From: Acidobacteriota bacterium
Lineage (GTDB): Bacteria > Acidobacteriota > Terriglobia > UBA7540
Assembly: GCA_004298155.1 (NCBI GenBank)
Contig: SCRD01000020.1
Coordinates: forward strand, 1 to 64,000
Length of the DNA stretch: 64,000 bases
Reading direction: 5' to 3'
Within the stretch, counting starts at the first letter, position 1. The number at the start of each line of letters is the position of its first letter. Below the pieces are notes generated by a model that made no database searches, was not told where the DNA came from, and saw only the letters and a list, made by a program, of their open reading frames with translations. The translations under genes and the position numbers were made by a program. Shown piece by piece: positions 39,207 to 48,467 of the stretch.

Positions 39207-39860
39207 ATGCCTAAGATGACCAAGCGAACGTCTGTCCTCATGGGAATGATGCTTGCCATGGCGCTGGCAGCCTTCGGCCAGCAGGGTCGCTATTCAAATC
39301 CGCCTCTGGCCAGCACGGCAGCCGAGAAGCGGATACTGGCGGAAATGGACCGCATGGTGAAAAACAGCGAGACGTATCTCAGCGTTCCAAGGGAGGACGG
39401 TGAGGCGCTGTGGGTGCTGACGGAGGCGGCCGGTGCAAAGCGCGTGGCGGAAATCGGCACGTCCACAGGTTATTCGGGGCTCTGGTTCTGCATGGCCCTC
39501 ACGGCGACGGGTGGGCGCCTGACAACTTTTGAGATTGATCATCATCGCGCGGCCGAGGCGCTCCAGCATTTCAAAGAAGCCGGCGTTGCGGACCGTGTCA
39601 CGCTGATTGAAGGCGACGCCCACCAGAACGTGAAGAAGCTTCAGGGGCCGATTGACGTGGTCTTCATCGACGCAGACAAGGGCGGATATGTTGACTACTT
39701 GCAGAAGGTTTTGCCGCTGGTCCGGCCCGGCGGATTGGTTCTTGCCCATAACATTGACATGGCGCCCGATTACGTTCGCGCCGTCACCACAAATCCCGAT
39801 CTGCAAACCATTTTCTACATGCAGGGCGCAGGGCTCGGAGTAACTCTGAAGAAGCGCTGA
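39207..39860 (+). CDS. O-methyltransferase (class I, CCoAOMT-like) with signal peptide
   Basis: A 217-residue SAM-dependent O-methyltransferase. The core shows motif I VAEIGTSTGYSGLWFCMAL, the acidic strand end LTTFEIDHHRA, RVTLIEGDAHQNV and IDVVFIDADKGGYVDYL with the metal-site DADK pattern, and GGLVLAHNIDMAPD. Before it is MTKRTSVLMGMMLAMALAAF-GQQ, a plausible signal peptide. SAM enzymes are normally cytoplasmic, so export would be odd; it could also be a membrane anchor. The acceptor is unknown. Confidence 0.82.
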   Translation: MPKMTKRTSVLMGMMLAMALAAFGQQGRYSNPPLASTAAEKRILAEMDRMVKNSETYLSVPREDGEALWVLTEAAGAKRVAEIGTSTGYSGLWFCMALTATGGRLTTFEIDHHRAAEALQHFKEAGVADRVTLIEGDAHQNVKKLQGPIDVVFIDADKGGYVDYLQKVLPLVRPGGLVLAHNIDMAPDYVRAVTTNPDLQTIFYMQGAGLGVTLKKR

Positions 39861-39906
39861 CGCCAGCGAACCCAAGGGTACGCCGCCGGGTTGGTCCACC
39901 GGCGGG

Positions 39907-40395
39907 TCAGTTTTCTGATCCACGCGGCGGGCTGTGTGGCTGCCACTCCGCGTGGCGAATGGCATCCACTTTGGGCGAGCATGACCGGCACTCCTCGACA
40001 TGTTTCACCGCCGAATCAAGTCCCCATCCGAGACACCAGTGAAGATAAGCAATGGCAACCGTCGGAGACCGGTTGACGCCCGCCGTGCAGTGAAGGTAGA
40101 CCGTATGCCCTTTTTCGAGCAGGCGGCGCAGGGCAGCGACACATTCCGGCAGCCTTTGCTGAAGGTGTGACTCGTCAAAATCCCGGACCGGGACGCGGCA
40201 AAACTCGAGGCCCTCCGCCTCATAAAGGGTTTCCGGACTGTCAGCGACGAACCTGCCCGCCCGGATGTCTTCATCCGTCTGCAGGTTCAGCACGGCGGTC
40301 ACGCCTTCATGCCGCCGCATCAACTCGACTTCGTGCGCGGATTCAAGGAGCCCGCCGACGAGAAGGCGCGGCTGGATCCGATCGTAATCGAGCAT
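39907..40395 (-). CDS. Dual-specificity protein phosphatase
   Basis: A 162-residue cysteine-based phosphatase. The P-loop signature is HCTAGVNRSPTVAIA (HCxxGxxRS), with a general-acid aspartate probable in VPVRDFDESH about 35 residues before. The fold start IQPRLLVGGLLESAHEVELM matches the DSP family. The protein would remove phosphate from Tyr or Ser/Thr residues, or another phosphoester. It ends the run after lon on the same strand, separated by 65 bp. No cognate kinase is in the window. Confidence 0.88.
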   Translation of the reverse strand: MLDYDRIQPRLLVGGLLESAHEVELMRRHEGVTAVLNLQTDEDIRAGRFVADSPETLYEAEGLEFCRVPVRDFDESHLQQRLPECVAALRRLLEKGHTVYLHCTAGVNRSPTVAIAYLHWCLGWGLDSAVKHVEECRSCSPKVDAIRHAEWQPHSPPRGSEN

Positions 40396-40460
40396 GTCTC
40401 TATTCTTCTCCGGGTAAGGATGCTCCTGGGAGAAAAAGCTGGCCGTCTTGAGAAGGTCCT

Positions 40461-42854
40461 TTACCCTGAAGTGCTGGTGGACGCGGGAACCTGCGCCGGG
40501 ACGGGGTCCTTCTCCAGCGCCAGGTTAATGGCTTCGCGCATCGTCTTCACGTAACGCAGTTTAACGCCTTCCAGCATGTTGTCCTGCAGGTCTTCTTTAA
40601 CATTGGGTTCATTTTCTGCAGGCAGCAGCACTTCGGTGACGCCGGCGCGTCTTGCAGCCAGCACTTTTTCCTTGATGCCGCCGACAGGCAGTACCTGTCC
40701 GCTGAGGGTGATTTCACCCGTCATGGCCAGGCGCGGGCGAATGGGACGATGCGTCAGAGCAGAAACCAGCGCCGACGCCATGGTGATGCCCGCGGAAGGG
40801 CCGTCTTTCGGAATGGCTCCGGCGGGAACGTGGATGTGAATGTCCTGGCTCTGGAAGAAGTCCGGATCGACGCCGTAGTCATCCGCGTGCGCGCGGACCC
40901 AGGCCAGGGCTGCCTGCATGGATTCCTGCATTACTTTGCCCACGTGGCCGGTCATGGCGAAATTCTTGCCCCCCTTCATTGAAGTGACTTCGACAAAGAG
41001 GATGTCGCCCCCCGTGGGCGTCCAGGCCAACCCCACCGCCACGCCCGGCTGGCGAGTGCGCTCAATCAGTTCCGTTTCGATGCGGAATTTCTGGACGCCG
41101 AGAAAATCTCCGAGGATTTCAGGCGTAACGATCAATTTTTCCGGGTGCCCTTCGGCAATCTTGCGAGCTTGTTTACGGCAGACGGTGGCAATCTCGCGCT
41201 CCAGGTTGCGGACGCCAGCCTCGCGCGTGTAATGGCGGCTGATGGCTGAAATGGCTTCGCGGGTAAATTCGATCTGTTCACCCAGCTTGATGCCGTGCTC
41301 CTCAGTCTGCTTGGGAATCAGGTGCCGGATGGCAATTTCGATTTTTTCTTCCTCCGTATAACCCTGGAGTTCCAAGAGCTCCATCCGGTCGAGCAGCGGA
41401 GGAGGAATTGTGTCCAGCACATTGGCCGTGCAAATAAACAGCACCTTTGAAAGGTCAAACTGCACGTCGAGATAGTTGTCGCGGAAGTGCGAGTTCTGTT
41501 CCGGGTCGAGGACTTCCAGCAGGGCGGAAGAGGGATCGCCGCGGAAGTCGCGCCCGATCTTGTCCACTTCGTCCAGCATGAAGACTGGATCTCGCGTTTC
41601 GGCGCGGCGGATGCCCTGCATGATCTGGCCGGGAAGCGCGCCGATATAGGTCCGGCGGTGTCCGCGGATCTCCGCTTCGTCATGAATTCCGCCAAGCGAC
41701 ATGCGAATAAACTTCCTGTCGAGCGCCTTGGCAATCGACTTGCCAAGCGACGTCTTGCCTACTCCGGGCGGCCCCACAAAGCAGAGCAGAGGCCCCTTCA
41801 TCTCGGGCTTGAGTTGCAGGACGGACAGGTAATCAAGGATCCTTTCCTTGATTTTTTCCAGATCGTAATGGTCGGTCTCCAGCACCGTCTTGGCCTTGTT
41901 GACATCCACTTTCAGTTCGCTGACTTTCTTCCACGGCAGCACCACCAGCCAGTCAAGGTAAGTGCGCGTGACGTGATAGTCTGCAGCCGCGGGCGACATC
42001 TTAGACAGGCGGTTCAGCTCGCGCAGCGCCTCCTTGCGGGCCTCTTCCGTCATGCCCGCAGCTTCGATTTTCCTGCGCAACTCCTCAATTTCCTGGTGCT
42101 CGTCGGCCTCGCCCAGCTCTTTCTGGATGGCTTTCATCTGCTCGCGCAGGTAATATTCGCGCTGGCTCTGCGTCACCTGGTCCTGCACGTCAGACTGAAT
42201 CTTGGAGCGGAGCTGCAACACCTCAACTTCGCGGGCCAGCAGATGGTTCAAGCGGTCCAGCCGCGCTTTAAGGTCCAGGCTCTCCAGCAATTCCTGTTTT
42301 TCAGTGCTCGAGAGCGAGGGGAGATTGGCGGCGATAAAATCTGCCAGGCGGCCGGGATCATCGATGTTCATCACCACGGTTTGCAGATCGTCGGAAAGCG
42401 TGGGAGAAAGCTGCACGGCCTGCTGGAAGAGCGTAGAAACACTTCGCACCAGCGCATCAAAGTCGGCTTTCTTGTCGTCAGGAACAACGTCCGGAAGTGC
42501 TTTGACCTTTGCCCGGATGTACGGCTCCATCTGGAGGACTTCTTCCAGTGCAATCCGTTGCAGCCCTTCGACGAAGATAAAAAGACTCTGCGTGGGAAGC
42601 TTGATGATTTTGTGGACAAATGCCACCGTGCCGATCTGATAGAGATCGGTGGGCTGAGGCGAGTCCACGCGCGGGTCCCGCTGTGCGATCACCCCGATGA
42701 ACTTTTCGCCTTCGGGCAGAGAATTGATCAGTTCCAGCGAGCTTTCCCGGCCCACTGTCAGCGGCAGAATGGCATTTGGAAACAGGACAGTGTCCCGAAC
42801 CGGCAAAATGGCCAGATTTTCAAAATCGGCGGTCTTCTTGATTTTTTCGTTCAT
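40461..42854 (-). CDS. lon: ATP-dependent protease Lon
   Basis: A 797-residue LonA protease. N-terminal substrate domain ([20 protein letters not shown]), coiled coil ([20 protein letters not shown]), AAA+ core with Walker [15 protein letters not shown] and Walker [13 protein letters not shown], and the serine-lysine protease domain with the catalytic serine in [14 protein letters not shown] and lysine in [14 protein letters not shown]. It degrades damaged and regulatory proteins. ATG 42854 starts [18 protein letters not shown] repeat element with a promoter on this strand lies about 350 bp upstream (43200-43456). Confidence 0.96.
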   Translation of the reverse strand: MNEKIKKTADFENLAILPVRDTVLFPNAILPLTVGRESSLELINSLPEGEKFIGVIAQRDPRVDSPQPTDLYQIGTVAFVHKIIKLPTQSLFIFVEGLQRIALEEVLQMEPYIRAKVKALPDVVPDDKKADFDALVRSVSTLFQQAVQLSPTLSDDLQTVVMNIDDPGRLADFIAANLPSLSSTEKQELLESLDLKARLDRLNHLLAREVEVLQLRSKIQSDVQDQVTQSQREYYLREQMKAIQKELGEADEHQEIEELRRKIEAAGMTEEARKEALRELNRLSKMSPAAADYHVTRTYLDWLVVLPWKKVSELKVDVNKAKTVLETDHYDLEKIKERILDYLSVLQLKPEMKGPLLCFVGPPGVGKTSLGKSIAKALDRKFIRMSLGGIHDEAEIRGHRRTYIGALPGQIMQGIRRAETRDPVFMLDEVDKIGRDFRGDPSSALLEVLDPEQNSHFRDNYLDVQFDLSKVLFICTANVLDTIPPPLLDRMELLELQGYTEEEKIEIAIRHLIPKQTEEHGIKLGEQIEFTREAISAISRHYTREAGVRNLEREIATVCRKQARKIAEGHPEKLIVTPEILGDFLGVQKFRIETELIERTRQPGVAVGLAWTPTGGDILFVEVTSMKGGKNFAMTGHVGKVMQESMQAALAWVRAHADDYGVDPDFFQSQDIHIHVPAGAIPKDGPSAGITMASALVSALTHRPIRPRLAMTGEITLSGQVLPVGGIKEKVLAARRAGVTEVLLPAENEPNVKEDLQDNMLEGVKLRYVKTMREAINLALEKDPVPAQVPASTSTSG

Positions 42855-43199
42855 CTTCAGACATCCCCGTGCACACGAAATTGGGCGCTGCTCTTAATTC
42901 CGCGTTTGCATTCTATCAAAAGCGTCTCGGTTGCCAACATTTTATCACGCGGGAATTCAGTAGAGGGATCACAAGACCCGGCGCCCGAAGAATCGATTGA
43001 AGGACGCCAGCGAAAACCTCTTGTTGTTTGCAGAGCCCCTTTAATCTTTTGATGCTGCCCTCGGGGAAAAGGTTCACGGGGCGGGTGCGCGTTTGTGCAG
43101 GTTTGGGATCCCGGCAGAGCTCAGGTTGTGCAGAGAACCTGGAATGGCGGATTAGGGGCTAGATTCCTGATGCGATTAGCCTCCGGCCCGTCTTTCTGG
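42855..43199. other. lon upstream region, nothing identified
   Basis: About 345 bp between the lon start and repeat element copy B. I find no gene and no clear heat-shock inverted repeat. If transcription starts at the element, this is part of a long lon leader. Confidence 0.45.
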
Positions 43200-43456
43200 C
43201 TTTCCTTTATTTTCAACATCATGGACAGCTTCGTTTCCGGTTCGTTTTTCCCGCGGCTACGTGTTTTCAACGACTTCTCCGCTTCGTTTTCAGGTTCGTT
43301 CCGGTTCGTTTTTCAGGCCCGATCCTGTGTTTTCAATAACTTCTCCGGTTCGTTTTTCAAAAAACGAATTTTTTTGTCCCATTCGTCTCATTAGTCCCAC
43401 AAATTACTGCTCTCAGGCACTGAAAGGAGACTACCATACTAGCCCACTCAAGTCAA
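43200..43456 (-). repeat. Dispersed repeat element, copy B, with internal repeat units and promoter
   Basis: The second copy of the element at 16680-16958, in the same orientation. On the minus strand it opens with TTGACT (43451-43456), a 17-bp spacer and TAGTCT (43428-43433). Then come the hairpin TTCGTTTTTTGAAAAACGAA and three units with AAAAACGAACCGGA plus GTTGTTGAAAACA-like parts (variants GTTATTGAAAACA and GTCGTTGAAAACA). Differences from copy A are scattered single bases and small indels; the promoter boxes and the units are kept. It lies upstream of lon. The 470 bp beyond it, up to superoxide dismutase, hold no gene I can support. Confidence 0.8.
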
Positions 43457-43927
43457 GCAGAATCGTGCGTGAGACTATAGCCGAGGCTGGTCGGCTTTCA
43501 ATTGGCACAGATCGCAAACCGCGCCATCGAGCATCTGTCGCCAGCGTTTTACGAGACGTCATTCTGAGGTCCGATGTATTGCATTAGAGTGAAGAATCTG
43601 CCCCCGGAATGACCAGGGAAGGCCCGGTTTTAGCAAGTCGAAGATCGGCCGCCCGCGAGATTGTTTGGCGGGATGCACCGGCTGCGACCTCTCAATGGAA
43701 GTGTGATACACTGGTGCCACCGATGAAAAACGGGGCGAAGCAGATCCGGAAATCTGACATTCCTCTTTGAGCCAGGAGCCCCGCCGCCCAGCTGAGCATG
43801 TCCACATGGGACTGCGCCGGGCTAACCGAGCGGTGATTCCGCTTTGCCGTGCCTCGAAAGATGAGCGCACGCGTCAGGCAGCCCTGGTTATAAAGAAGGG
43901 CTGCAAAATCAGATTCAGGAGGTTTAT
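43457..43927. other. Intergenic before superoxide dismutase, no gene seen
   Basis: About 470 bp between element copy B and the dismutase gene. Short frames occur on both strands but none is convincing, and no riboswitch or strong hairpin was recognised. Confidence 0.45.
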
Positions 43928-44578
43928 ATGGGATCTACACCGAGCACAGCTAAAGGAGGCGCAATGCCGTTTACTCTTCCCGCTCTTACCTATGCAACCG
44001 ATGCACTGGAACCTTATATCGACAAAATGACAATGGAAATCCACCATGGCAAACACCACGGCGGGTACGTCAACAACCTGAACAAGGCGATCGAATCCGT
44101 GTCCGAACTGGCTGGCAAAACGGTCGAGGAACTTCTGGCCAACAACTGCTCGCTGGTGCCGGAAAATATTCGAACTGCCGTCCGCAACAACGGGGGCGGC
44201 CACGCCAACCATTCCATGTTCTGGACCATCATGGGCCCGAAGAAGGGCGGCCAGCCCAGCGGCAACCTGGCGGAAGCCATCAAGAGCGCTTTTGGCGGGT
44301 TCGATCAGTTCAAGGAAAAATTCGGCGCTGCCGCCACCACGCGGTTTGGTTCGGGATGGGCGTGGCTGGTGAAAACGAGCGCGGGCAAGCTGGACATCTA
44401 TTCAACGGCCAACCAGGACAGCCCTCTCATGGAGGGGAAATTCCCGGTGATGGGGCTTGACGTGTGGGAGCATGCCTACTACCTGAAGTACCAGAACCGC
44501 CGGCCTGAGTACATTCAAAACTGGTGGAACGTGGTGGACTGGGCAGCCGTCGAAAAGCGGTTTGCAACCGGAAAGTAA
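43928..44578 (+). CDS. Fe/Mn superoxide dismutase
   Basis: A 216-residue dismutase that converts superoxide to peroxide. Metal ligands are seen in [12 protein letters not shown] (first His), [10 protein letters not shown] (second His) and [14 protein letters not shown] (Asp and His). Two starts are equally equipped: ATG 43928 with AGGAGG six bases before, giving [17 protein letters not shown], and ATG 43964 with AAAGGAGGCGC before, giving the usual [12 protein letters not shown]. Both may be used. Whether iron or manganese is preferred cannot be told with certainty. Confidence 0.95.
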   Translation: MGSTPSTAKGGAMPFTLPALTYATDALEPYIDKMTMEIHHGKHHGGYVNNLNKAIESVSELAGKTVEELLANNCSLVPENIRTAVRNNGGGHANHSMFWTIMGPKKGGQPSGNLAEAIKSAFGGFDQFKEKFGAAATTRFGSGWAWLVKTSAGKLDIYSTANQDSPLMEGKFPVMGLDVWEHAYYLKYQNRRPEYIQNWWNVVDWAAVEKRFATGK

Positions 44579-44597
44579 TCCAGCATCCAGCGGGGCG

Positions 44598-44627
44598 GGT
44601 TACGGGGCAGAGGCCCTGTAACCTTTT
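44598..44627 (+). terminator. Terminator after superoxide dismutase
   Basis: GGTTACGGGGC (44598-44608), loop AGAG, GCCCTGTAACC (44613-44623), then TTTT. An 11-bp stem with one G-T pair, 20 bp after the dismutase stop. Confidence 0.75.
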
Positions 44628-44675
44628 GGCCCATTCAGATCGTCCAAAACAATTTGACAGTCGCTGCTCGTCACC

Positions 44676-45155
44676 ATGGCCAGGATTAGCGAAATCCACG
44701 TGAACGGGAAGCGCCACGCAATTGACGCTGACGCGGAGGCCACTCTGCTGAGCGTGCTGCGTGACGGCCTGGACCTTACCGGAACCAAGTTTGGATGTGG
44801 AGAAGGCCAGTGCCGCGCCTGCACCGTGCTGCTGGACGGAAAGCCCATCCACTCCTGCCTCACCCCGGTGGGCGACGCCGCCGGAAAACAGATCACCACC
44901 ATCGAAGGGCTGGCAAAAGACGGCAACCTTCACCCCGTACAGCAGGCGTTTCTTGATGCCGAAGCCTTCCAGTGCGGTTACTGCACTTCCGGCATGATCA
45001 TGACTGCGGTGGCGCTGCTTGGCCAGCATCCCGACCCCGGCGAAAAAACCATTCGAGAATTTATGCAGGGCAATATCTGCCGTTGCGGCGCCTATCCGCG
45101 GATTGTTGAGGCAATCCGACGTGCCGCGGCGGCCATGAAGAAGTCTCACGCATGA
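44676..45155 (+). CDS. Molybdenum hydroxylase small subunit, two [2Fe-2S] clusters (IorA/CoxS-like)
   Basis: A 159-residue iron-sulfur subunit. The plant-type cluster motif is GCGEGQCRACTVLLDG with the last cysteine in IHSCLT. The second domain has FQCGYCTSGMIMTAVALL and GNICRCGAYPRIVEA, the usual four cysteines near the molybdenum site. It passes electrons from the molybdopterin subunit encoded directly downstream (4-bp ATGA overlap). It has no signal peptide; export would be as a folded complex on the partner's Tat signal. No FAD subunit gene is present. Confidence 0.92.
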   Translation: MARISEIHVNGKRHAIDADAEATLLSVLRDGLDLTGTKFGCGEGQCRACTVLLDGKPIHSCLTPVGDAAGKQITTIEGLAKDGNLHPVQQAFLDAEAFQCGYCTSGMIMTAVALLGQHPDPGEKTIREFMQGNICRCGAYPRIVEAIRRAAAAMKKSHA

Positions 45156-47302
45156 GCGGACGGGACATTCCGAAAATCGCCATCGAGCCCGAACGTTACG
45201 AGCTTCAGGAGCCGCCGCTCCATCACTTTGAGCCTGGCCGCCGCGACTTCTTCAAGCTCGTGGGTGGCGGCGTCACCATCTTTCTGCTGCTGCCCAAAGG
45301 CCTGGCGCAGGAATCGGGCCGCAGAGGCTCCGGGCTTAATGAGTCGTTGCCGGAGAACATCGGCGCCTGGCTGCACATTGGCGAAAACGGAGCGGTGACG
45401 GTTTATACCGGCAAGGCCGAGATGGGGCAGAATATTCGCACGTCGCTGACCCAGGCCGTGGCGGAAGAATTGCACGTGAAGGTGGGGGCCATCAGCCTGG
45501 TGATGGGTGATACCGATCTCACACCCTTTGATATGGGAACTTTCGGCAGCCGCACCACTCCCACCATGAACAGGCAGCTTCGCCGCGTGGCCAGCGTGGC
45601 ACGCGAGGTTCTGGTTGGCCTGGCCGCAAGGCAATGGAACGTTCCGGCTTCACTATTGGTTGCCAGGGACGGCGAAGTTCGGGAAAGCTCCGGCGGCCGG
45701 TCTGTTTCCTATGCCGAGCTTGCCCAGGGGCAGACGCTGGCCCGGGCGATTGTAGAAAACGATCCTCTGACGCCGGCAAGCGAGTGGACGGTGGCCGGGA
45801 CTTCCGTCTCCAAGATCAATGGCCGCGCGTTCGTGACGGGAGAGCATCAGTACGCTTCTGACATCCGCCGGCCCGGCATGATGTTCGGCAAAATTGTGCG
45901 CCCCTCAGCCTATGGAGCGACGCTCGAATCACTCGATGCGTCCAAAGCGCAGGCGATGCCCGGCGTCACTGTGGTGCAGGACGGCGATTTTGTGGGGGTT
46001 GTTGCGCCAAGCGAATTCGAAGCCGGGCGCGCCGCGGCGGCCATCCACGCAACATGGAAGGCTTCTCCGCAATCTTCCAGCGCGGAACTGTTTGAATACT
46101 TGAAGTCGCATGCTGAGCCGAACGGCCGCGGAGAATACGAATCCGGATCGATGCAGGGCGGACTGGCCGCTGCCAAACACCGGCTGAAAGCCACATACAC
46201 AATTGCCTACATTCAGCATGCTCCTCTCGAACCGCGCGCGGCCGTCGCGGAATGGGAAAACGGCAAGCTGACCGCATGGACCGGGTCGCAACGGCCGTTC
46301 GGCGTTCAAGAGCAACTGGAAGAAGCGTTCCACCTCTCAAAAGACAAATGCCGCGTGATTGTTCCCGATACGGGCGGGGCTTACGGCGGCAAACATACCG
46401 GTGAAGCGGCGATTGAGGCGGCGCGGCTGGCGCGCGCGGCTGGTAAACCGGTCAAGCTTGTGTGGACGCGCGAGGAAGAATTCACGTGGGCGTACTTCCG
46501 CCCTTCCGGCGTGATCGAAATATCCAGTGGCGTTGACGGGCAAGGTCTTCTGACCGCCTGGGAGTTTCACAACTATAATTCCGGCGCCGCAGCCATCCGG
46601 ACGCCATACGACGTTGCCAACCAGCATATCCAGTTTCATCCGGTAGATGCGCCATTGCGGCAGGGTTCCTACCGGTCGCTTGCGGCAGCCGCCAACCACT
46701 TTGCGCGCGAGTCACATATGGATGACCTGGCGCACCTGGCAAAAATGGACCCGCTGGAATTCCGGTTGAAAAACCTGAAGAACCAGCGGCTGAAATTTGC
46801 CTTCACGGCGGCAACGGACGCCTTTGGCTGGAAGACACGCAAGGCCCCAAAGGGGCACGGTTTTGGAATGGGCGGCGGGGTTGAAAAGGGCGGCTACGTC
46901 GCAACCTGCGCCGAAGTCGCCGTGGACCGGTCAAGCGGCCAGGTCCGCGTGGTCCGCGTGACCAGCGCGTTCGATTGCGGGGCCGTGGTGAATCCCGACG
47001 GCCTGCGGAATCAGATTGAGGGTGCCAACGTGATGGGCCTGGGCGGCGCTCTGTTTGAGGCTATTGAATTCAAAGACGGCCGCGTCACCAACGGAACGTT
47101 CACCCAGTACCGCGTTCCCAGGTTCAGTGACGTACCTGAAATTCAACCCGTGCTTATCGACCGCAAGGATCAGCCCTCCGCCGGCGCCGGCGAGACGCCC
47201 ATCTGCGGGCTTGCCCCGGCCATCGGCAATGCCATCTTTCATGCTACCGGCAGGCGCATCCGCTCAATGCCCATGGTCCCGAACGGGCTGAAGAAAACAT
47301 AG
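45152..47302 (+). CDS. Molybdopterin-binding hydroxylase large subunit (IorB-like) with Tat signal
   Basis: A 716-residue xanthine-oxidase-family large subunit of the isoquinoline 1-oxidoreductase beta type. The Tat motif is in GRRDFFKLVGGGVTIFLLLP (about residues 27-46). Features: FGSRTTPTMNRQLRRVA, PDTGGAYGGKHTGEAAIEAA, and the catalytic glutamate in SAGAGETPICGLAPAIGNA. It would oxidise an N-heterocycle or aldehyde in the periplasm and give electrons to a cytochrome. At 716 residues it is near family length. MoaA, for its cofactor, lies 6 kb downstream with a candidate cofactor riboswitch. Confidence 0.9.
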   Translation: MSGRDIPKIAIEPERYELQEPPLHHFEPGRRDFFKLVGGGVTIFLLLPKGLAQESGRRGSGLNESLPENIGAWLHIGENGAVTVYTGKAEMGQNIRTSLTQAVAEELHVKVGAISLVMGDTDLTPFDMGTFGSRTTPTMNRQLRRVASVAREVLVGLAARQWNVPASLLVARDGEVRESSGGRSVSYAELAQGQTLARAIVENDPLTPASEWTVAGTSVSKINGRAFVTGEHQYASDIRRPGMMFGKIVRPSAYGATLESLDASKAQAMPGVTVVQDGDFVGVVAPSEFEAGRAAAAIHATWKASPQSSSAELFEYLKSHAEPNGRGEYESGSMQGGLAAAKHRLKATYTIAYIQHAPLEPRAAVAEWENGKLTAWTGSQRPFGVQEQLEEAFHLSKDKCRVIVPDTGGAYGGKHTGEAAIEAARLARAAGKPVKLVWTREEEFTWAYFRPSGVIEISSGVDGQGLLTAWEFHNYNSGAAAIRTPYDVANQHIQFHPVDAPLRQGSYRSLAAAANHFARESHMDDLAHLAKMDPLEFRLKNLKNQRLKFAFTAATDAFGWKTRKAPKGHGFGMGGGVEKGGYVATCAEVAVDRSSGQVRVVRVTSAFDCGAVVNPDGLRNQIEGANVMGLGGALFEAIEFKDGRVTNGTFTQYRVPRFSDVPEIQPVLIDRKDQPSAGAGETPICGLAPAIGNAIFHATGRRIRSMPMVPNGLKKT

Positions 47303-47362
47303 CATCGCCCGTCCGGAACGCCCAGCAATGGCCCAGCACCGGGTGATGGTGGACGCTTTTAC

Positions 47363-47926
47363 CTATTTGTCGCCGGCTTGCGCCACGAGTTCCACATCAA
47401 TCGTGATCTTGACTTCCTCGCCCACCATGACGCCGCCGGTTTCGAGCGCCTGGTTCCATGTCAAGCCAAAATCTTTGCGGTTGATCTTTGTGGTTGCCGA
47501 AGCGCCGATGCGGGTGTTGCCCCAGGGGTCCTTCGTTGGCGGCGTCGGTCCCTCGACATCCAGCGTGACTTCACGTGTCACGCCATGGATCGTCAGGTCG
47601 CCCTTCAACTTCAATCCGCCCGGGCTTTTGGCGACGCGTTTGGACTTAAAGGTGATCGTGGGATGTTTTGCCACATCGAAAAAGTCGGGACTCTTCAAAT
47701 GGTTGTCGCGGTCGGGTTCCCGCGTGTTGATGGTGTTCACGTCGATGGAAGCTTCCACGGAAACGCCTTCAGGATTATCCTTGTCAAGCCGGACCACTCC
47801 GCTGACCCGTGTGAATTCGCCTTTGACGTTCGAAATCATCAGATGGCGCACGGAGAATTGCGCGTTCGAATGCGCCGGATCGATATTCCATGTGACGATT
47901 GCCGGCGATTGCTGAGTCTGTGCCAT
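47363..47926 (-). CDS. YceI-family lipocalin-like protein
   Basis: A 187-residue beta-barrel protein of the YceI family, which binds isoprenoid chains. Typical phrases: WNIDPAHSNAQFSVRHLMIS, GVSVEASIDVNTINTREPDR, DFFDVAKHPTITFKSKRVAK, LTIHGVTREVTLDVEG. No signal peptide is present, as in the cytoplasmic subgroup. CAGGAGGTGCAAT precedes the ATG. The gene follows the MarR regulator by 70 bp on the same strand, and a partial operator-like palindrome lies between them (47958-47970). Confidence 0.92.
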   Translation of the reverse strand: MAQTQQSPAIVTWNIDPAHSNAQFSVRHLMISNVKGEFTRVSGVVRLDKDNPEGVSVEASIDVNTINTREPDRDNHLKSPDFFDVAKHPTITFKSKRVAKSPGGLKLKGDLTIHGVTREVTLDVEGPTPPTKDPWGNTRIGASATTKINRKDFGLTWNQALETGGVMVGEEVKITIDVELVAQAGDK

Positions 47927-47952
47927 ATTGCACCTCCTGGAAGATCAGATGT

Positions 47953-47975
47953 GTTACAACGATAGTCGTTACAAC
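47953..47975. promoter_or_regulatory. Putative second MarR site before the yceI-like gene
   Basis: The palindrome AACGATAGTCGTT (47958-47970) is flanked by two direct copies of GTTACAAC (47953-47960 and 47968-47975). The core CGTTA/AACG is shared with the perfect palindrome at the marR promoter, so the same regulator may bind here. Confidence 0.45.
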
Positions 47976-47996
47976 AAATAATCGGAATTTAAAAAA

Positions 47997-48467
47997 TCAT
48001 TCGCCGGGTGACCTGGCTTTTTCCAGCAGGGCCGATAGCTGCCTGAGCTCCCCCTGCGCCATGTGCTTGAAAAGGCTGCGGCCCAGCTCATTTACCGGCT
48101 TGTCCAGCGTGCCCAGGAGCTTCAGCCCCTCAGCGGTGATTCGCGCCGTGACGACCCGCCGATCGCGGGCATCCCGCGAGCGCGTAATCAGATTTCTCTT
48201 TTCCAGGCGGTCCAGCAGGCGGGTGATGTCGGGATCGTGCGTCACCATTCGCTCAGCCGCCTCGCCGCAGGTGAGTCCCTGCCGGCCGGCGCCGCGCAGG
48301 ATACGCAGGATGTTGTACTGGGTTGCGGAAAGGCCGGAAGCCCGGAGCAGTTGTTCAACCCGCTGGGAGACGGCATCGCCCGTCCTCATCAGATTGAGGT
48401 GAACCTCCTCTTCAACGCTTGAAAACGGCGCCTTCTGCTTGATCTCGGCCTGCAGTTTCTTCGTCAC
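47997..48467 (-). CDS. MarR-family transcriptional regulator
   Basis: A 156-residue winged-helix regulator. The helix-turn-helix lies in LSATQYNILRILRGAGRQGL..GEAAERMVTHDPDITRLLDR and the wing in LITRSRDARDRRVVTARIT, all typical of MarR. The start is GTG 48467. Its promoter holds a perfect 20-bp palindrome, so autorepression is expected. The YceI-type gene directly downstream is the likely target; members of this family often respond to phenolics or oxidants. Confidence 0.92.
   Translation of the reverse strand: MTKKLQAEIKQKAPFSSVEEEVHLNLMRTGDAVSQRVEQLLRASGLSATQYNILRILRGAGRQGLTCGEAAERMVTHDPDITRLLDRLEKRNLITRSRDARDRRVVTARITAEGLKLLGTLDKPVNELGRSLFKHMAQGELRQLSALLEKARSPGE

Noticed and set aside
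41487-43052. 521-codon plus-strand ORF opposite lon
   Set aside because: It is the antisense shadow of a clear Lon coding sequence; the translation has no family features and is low in complexity.
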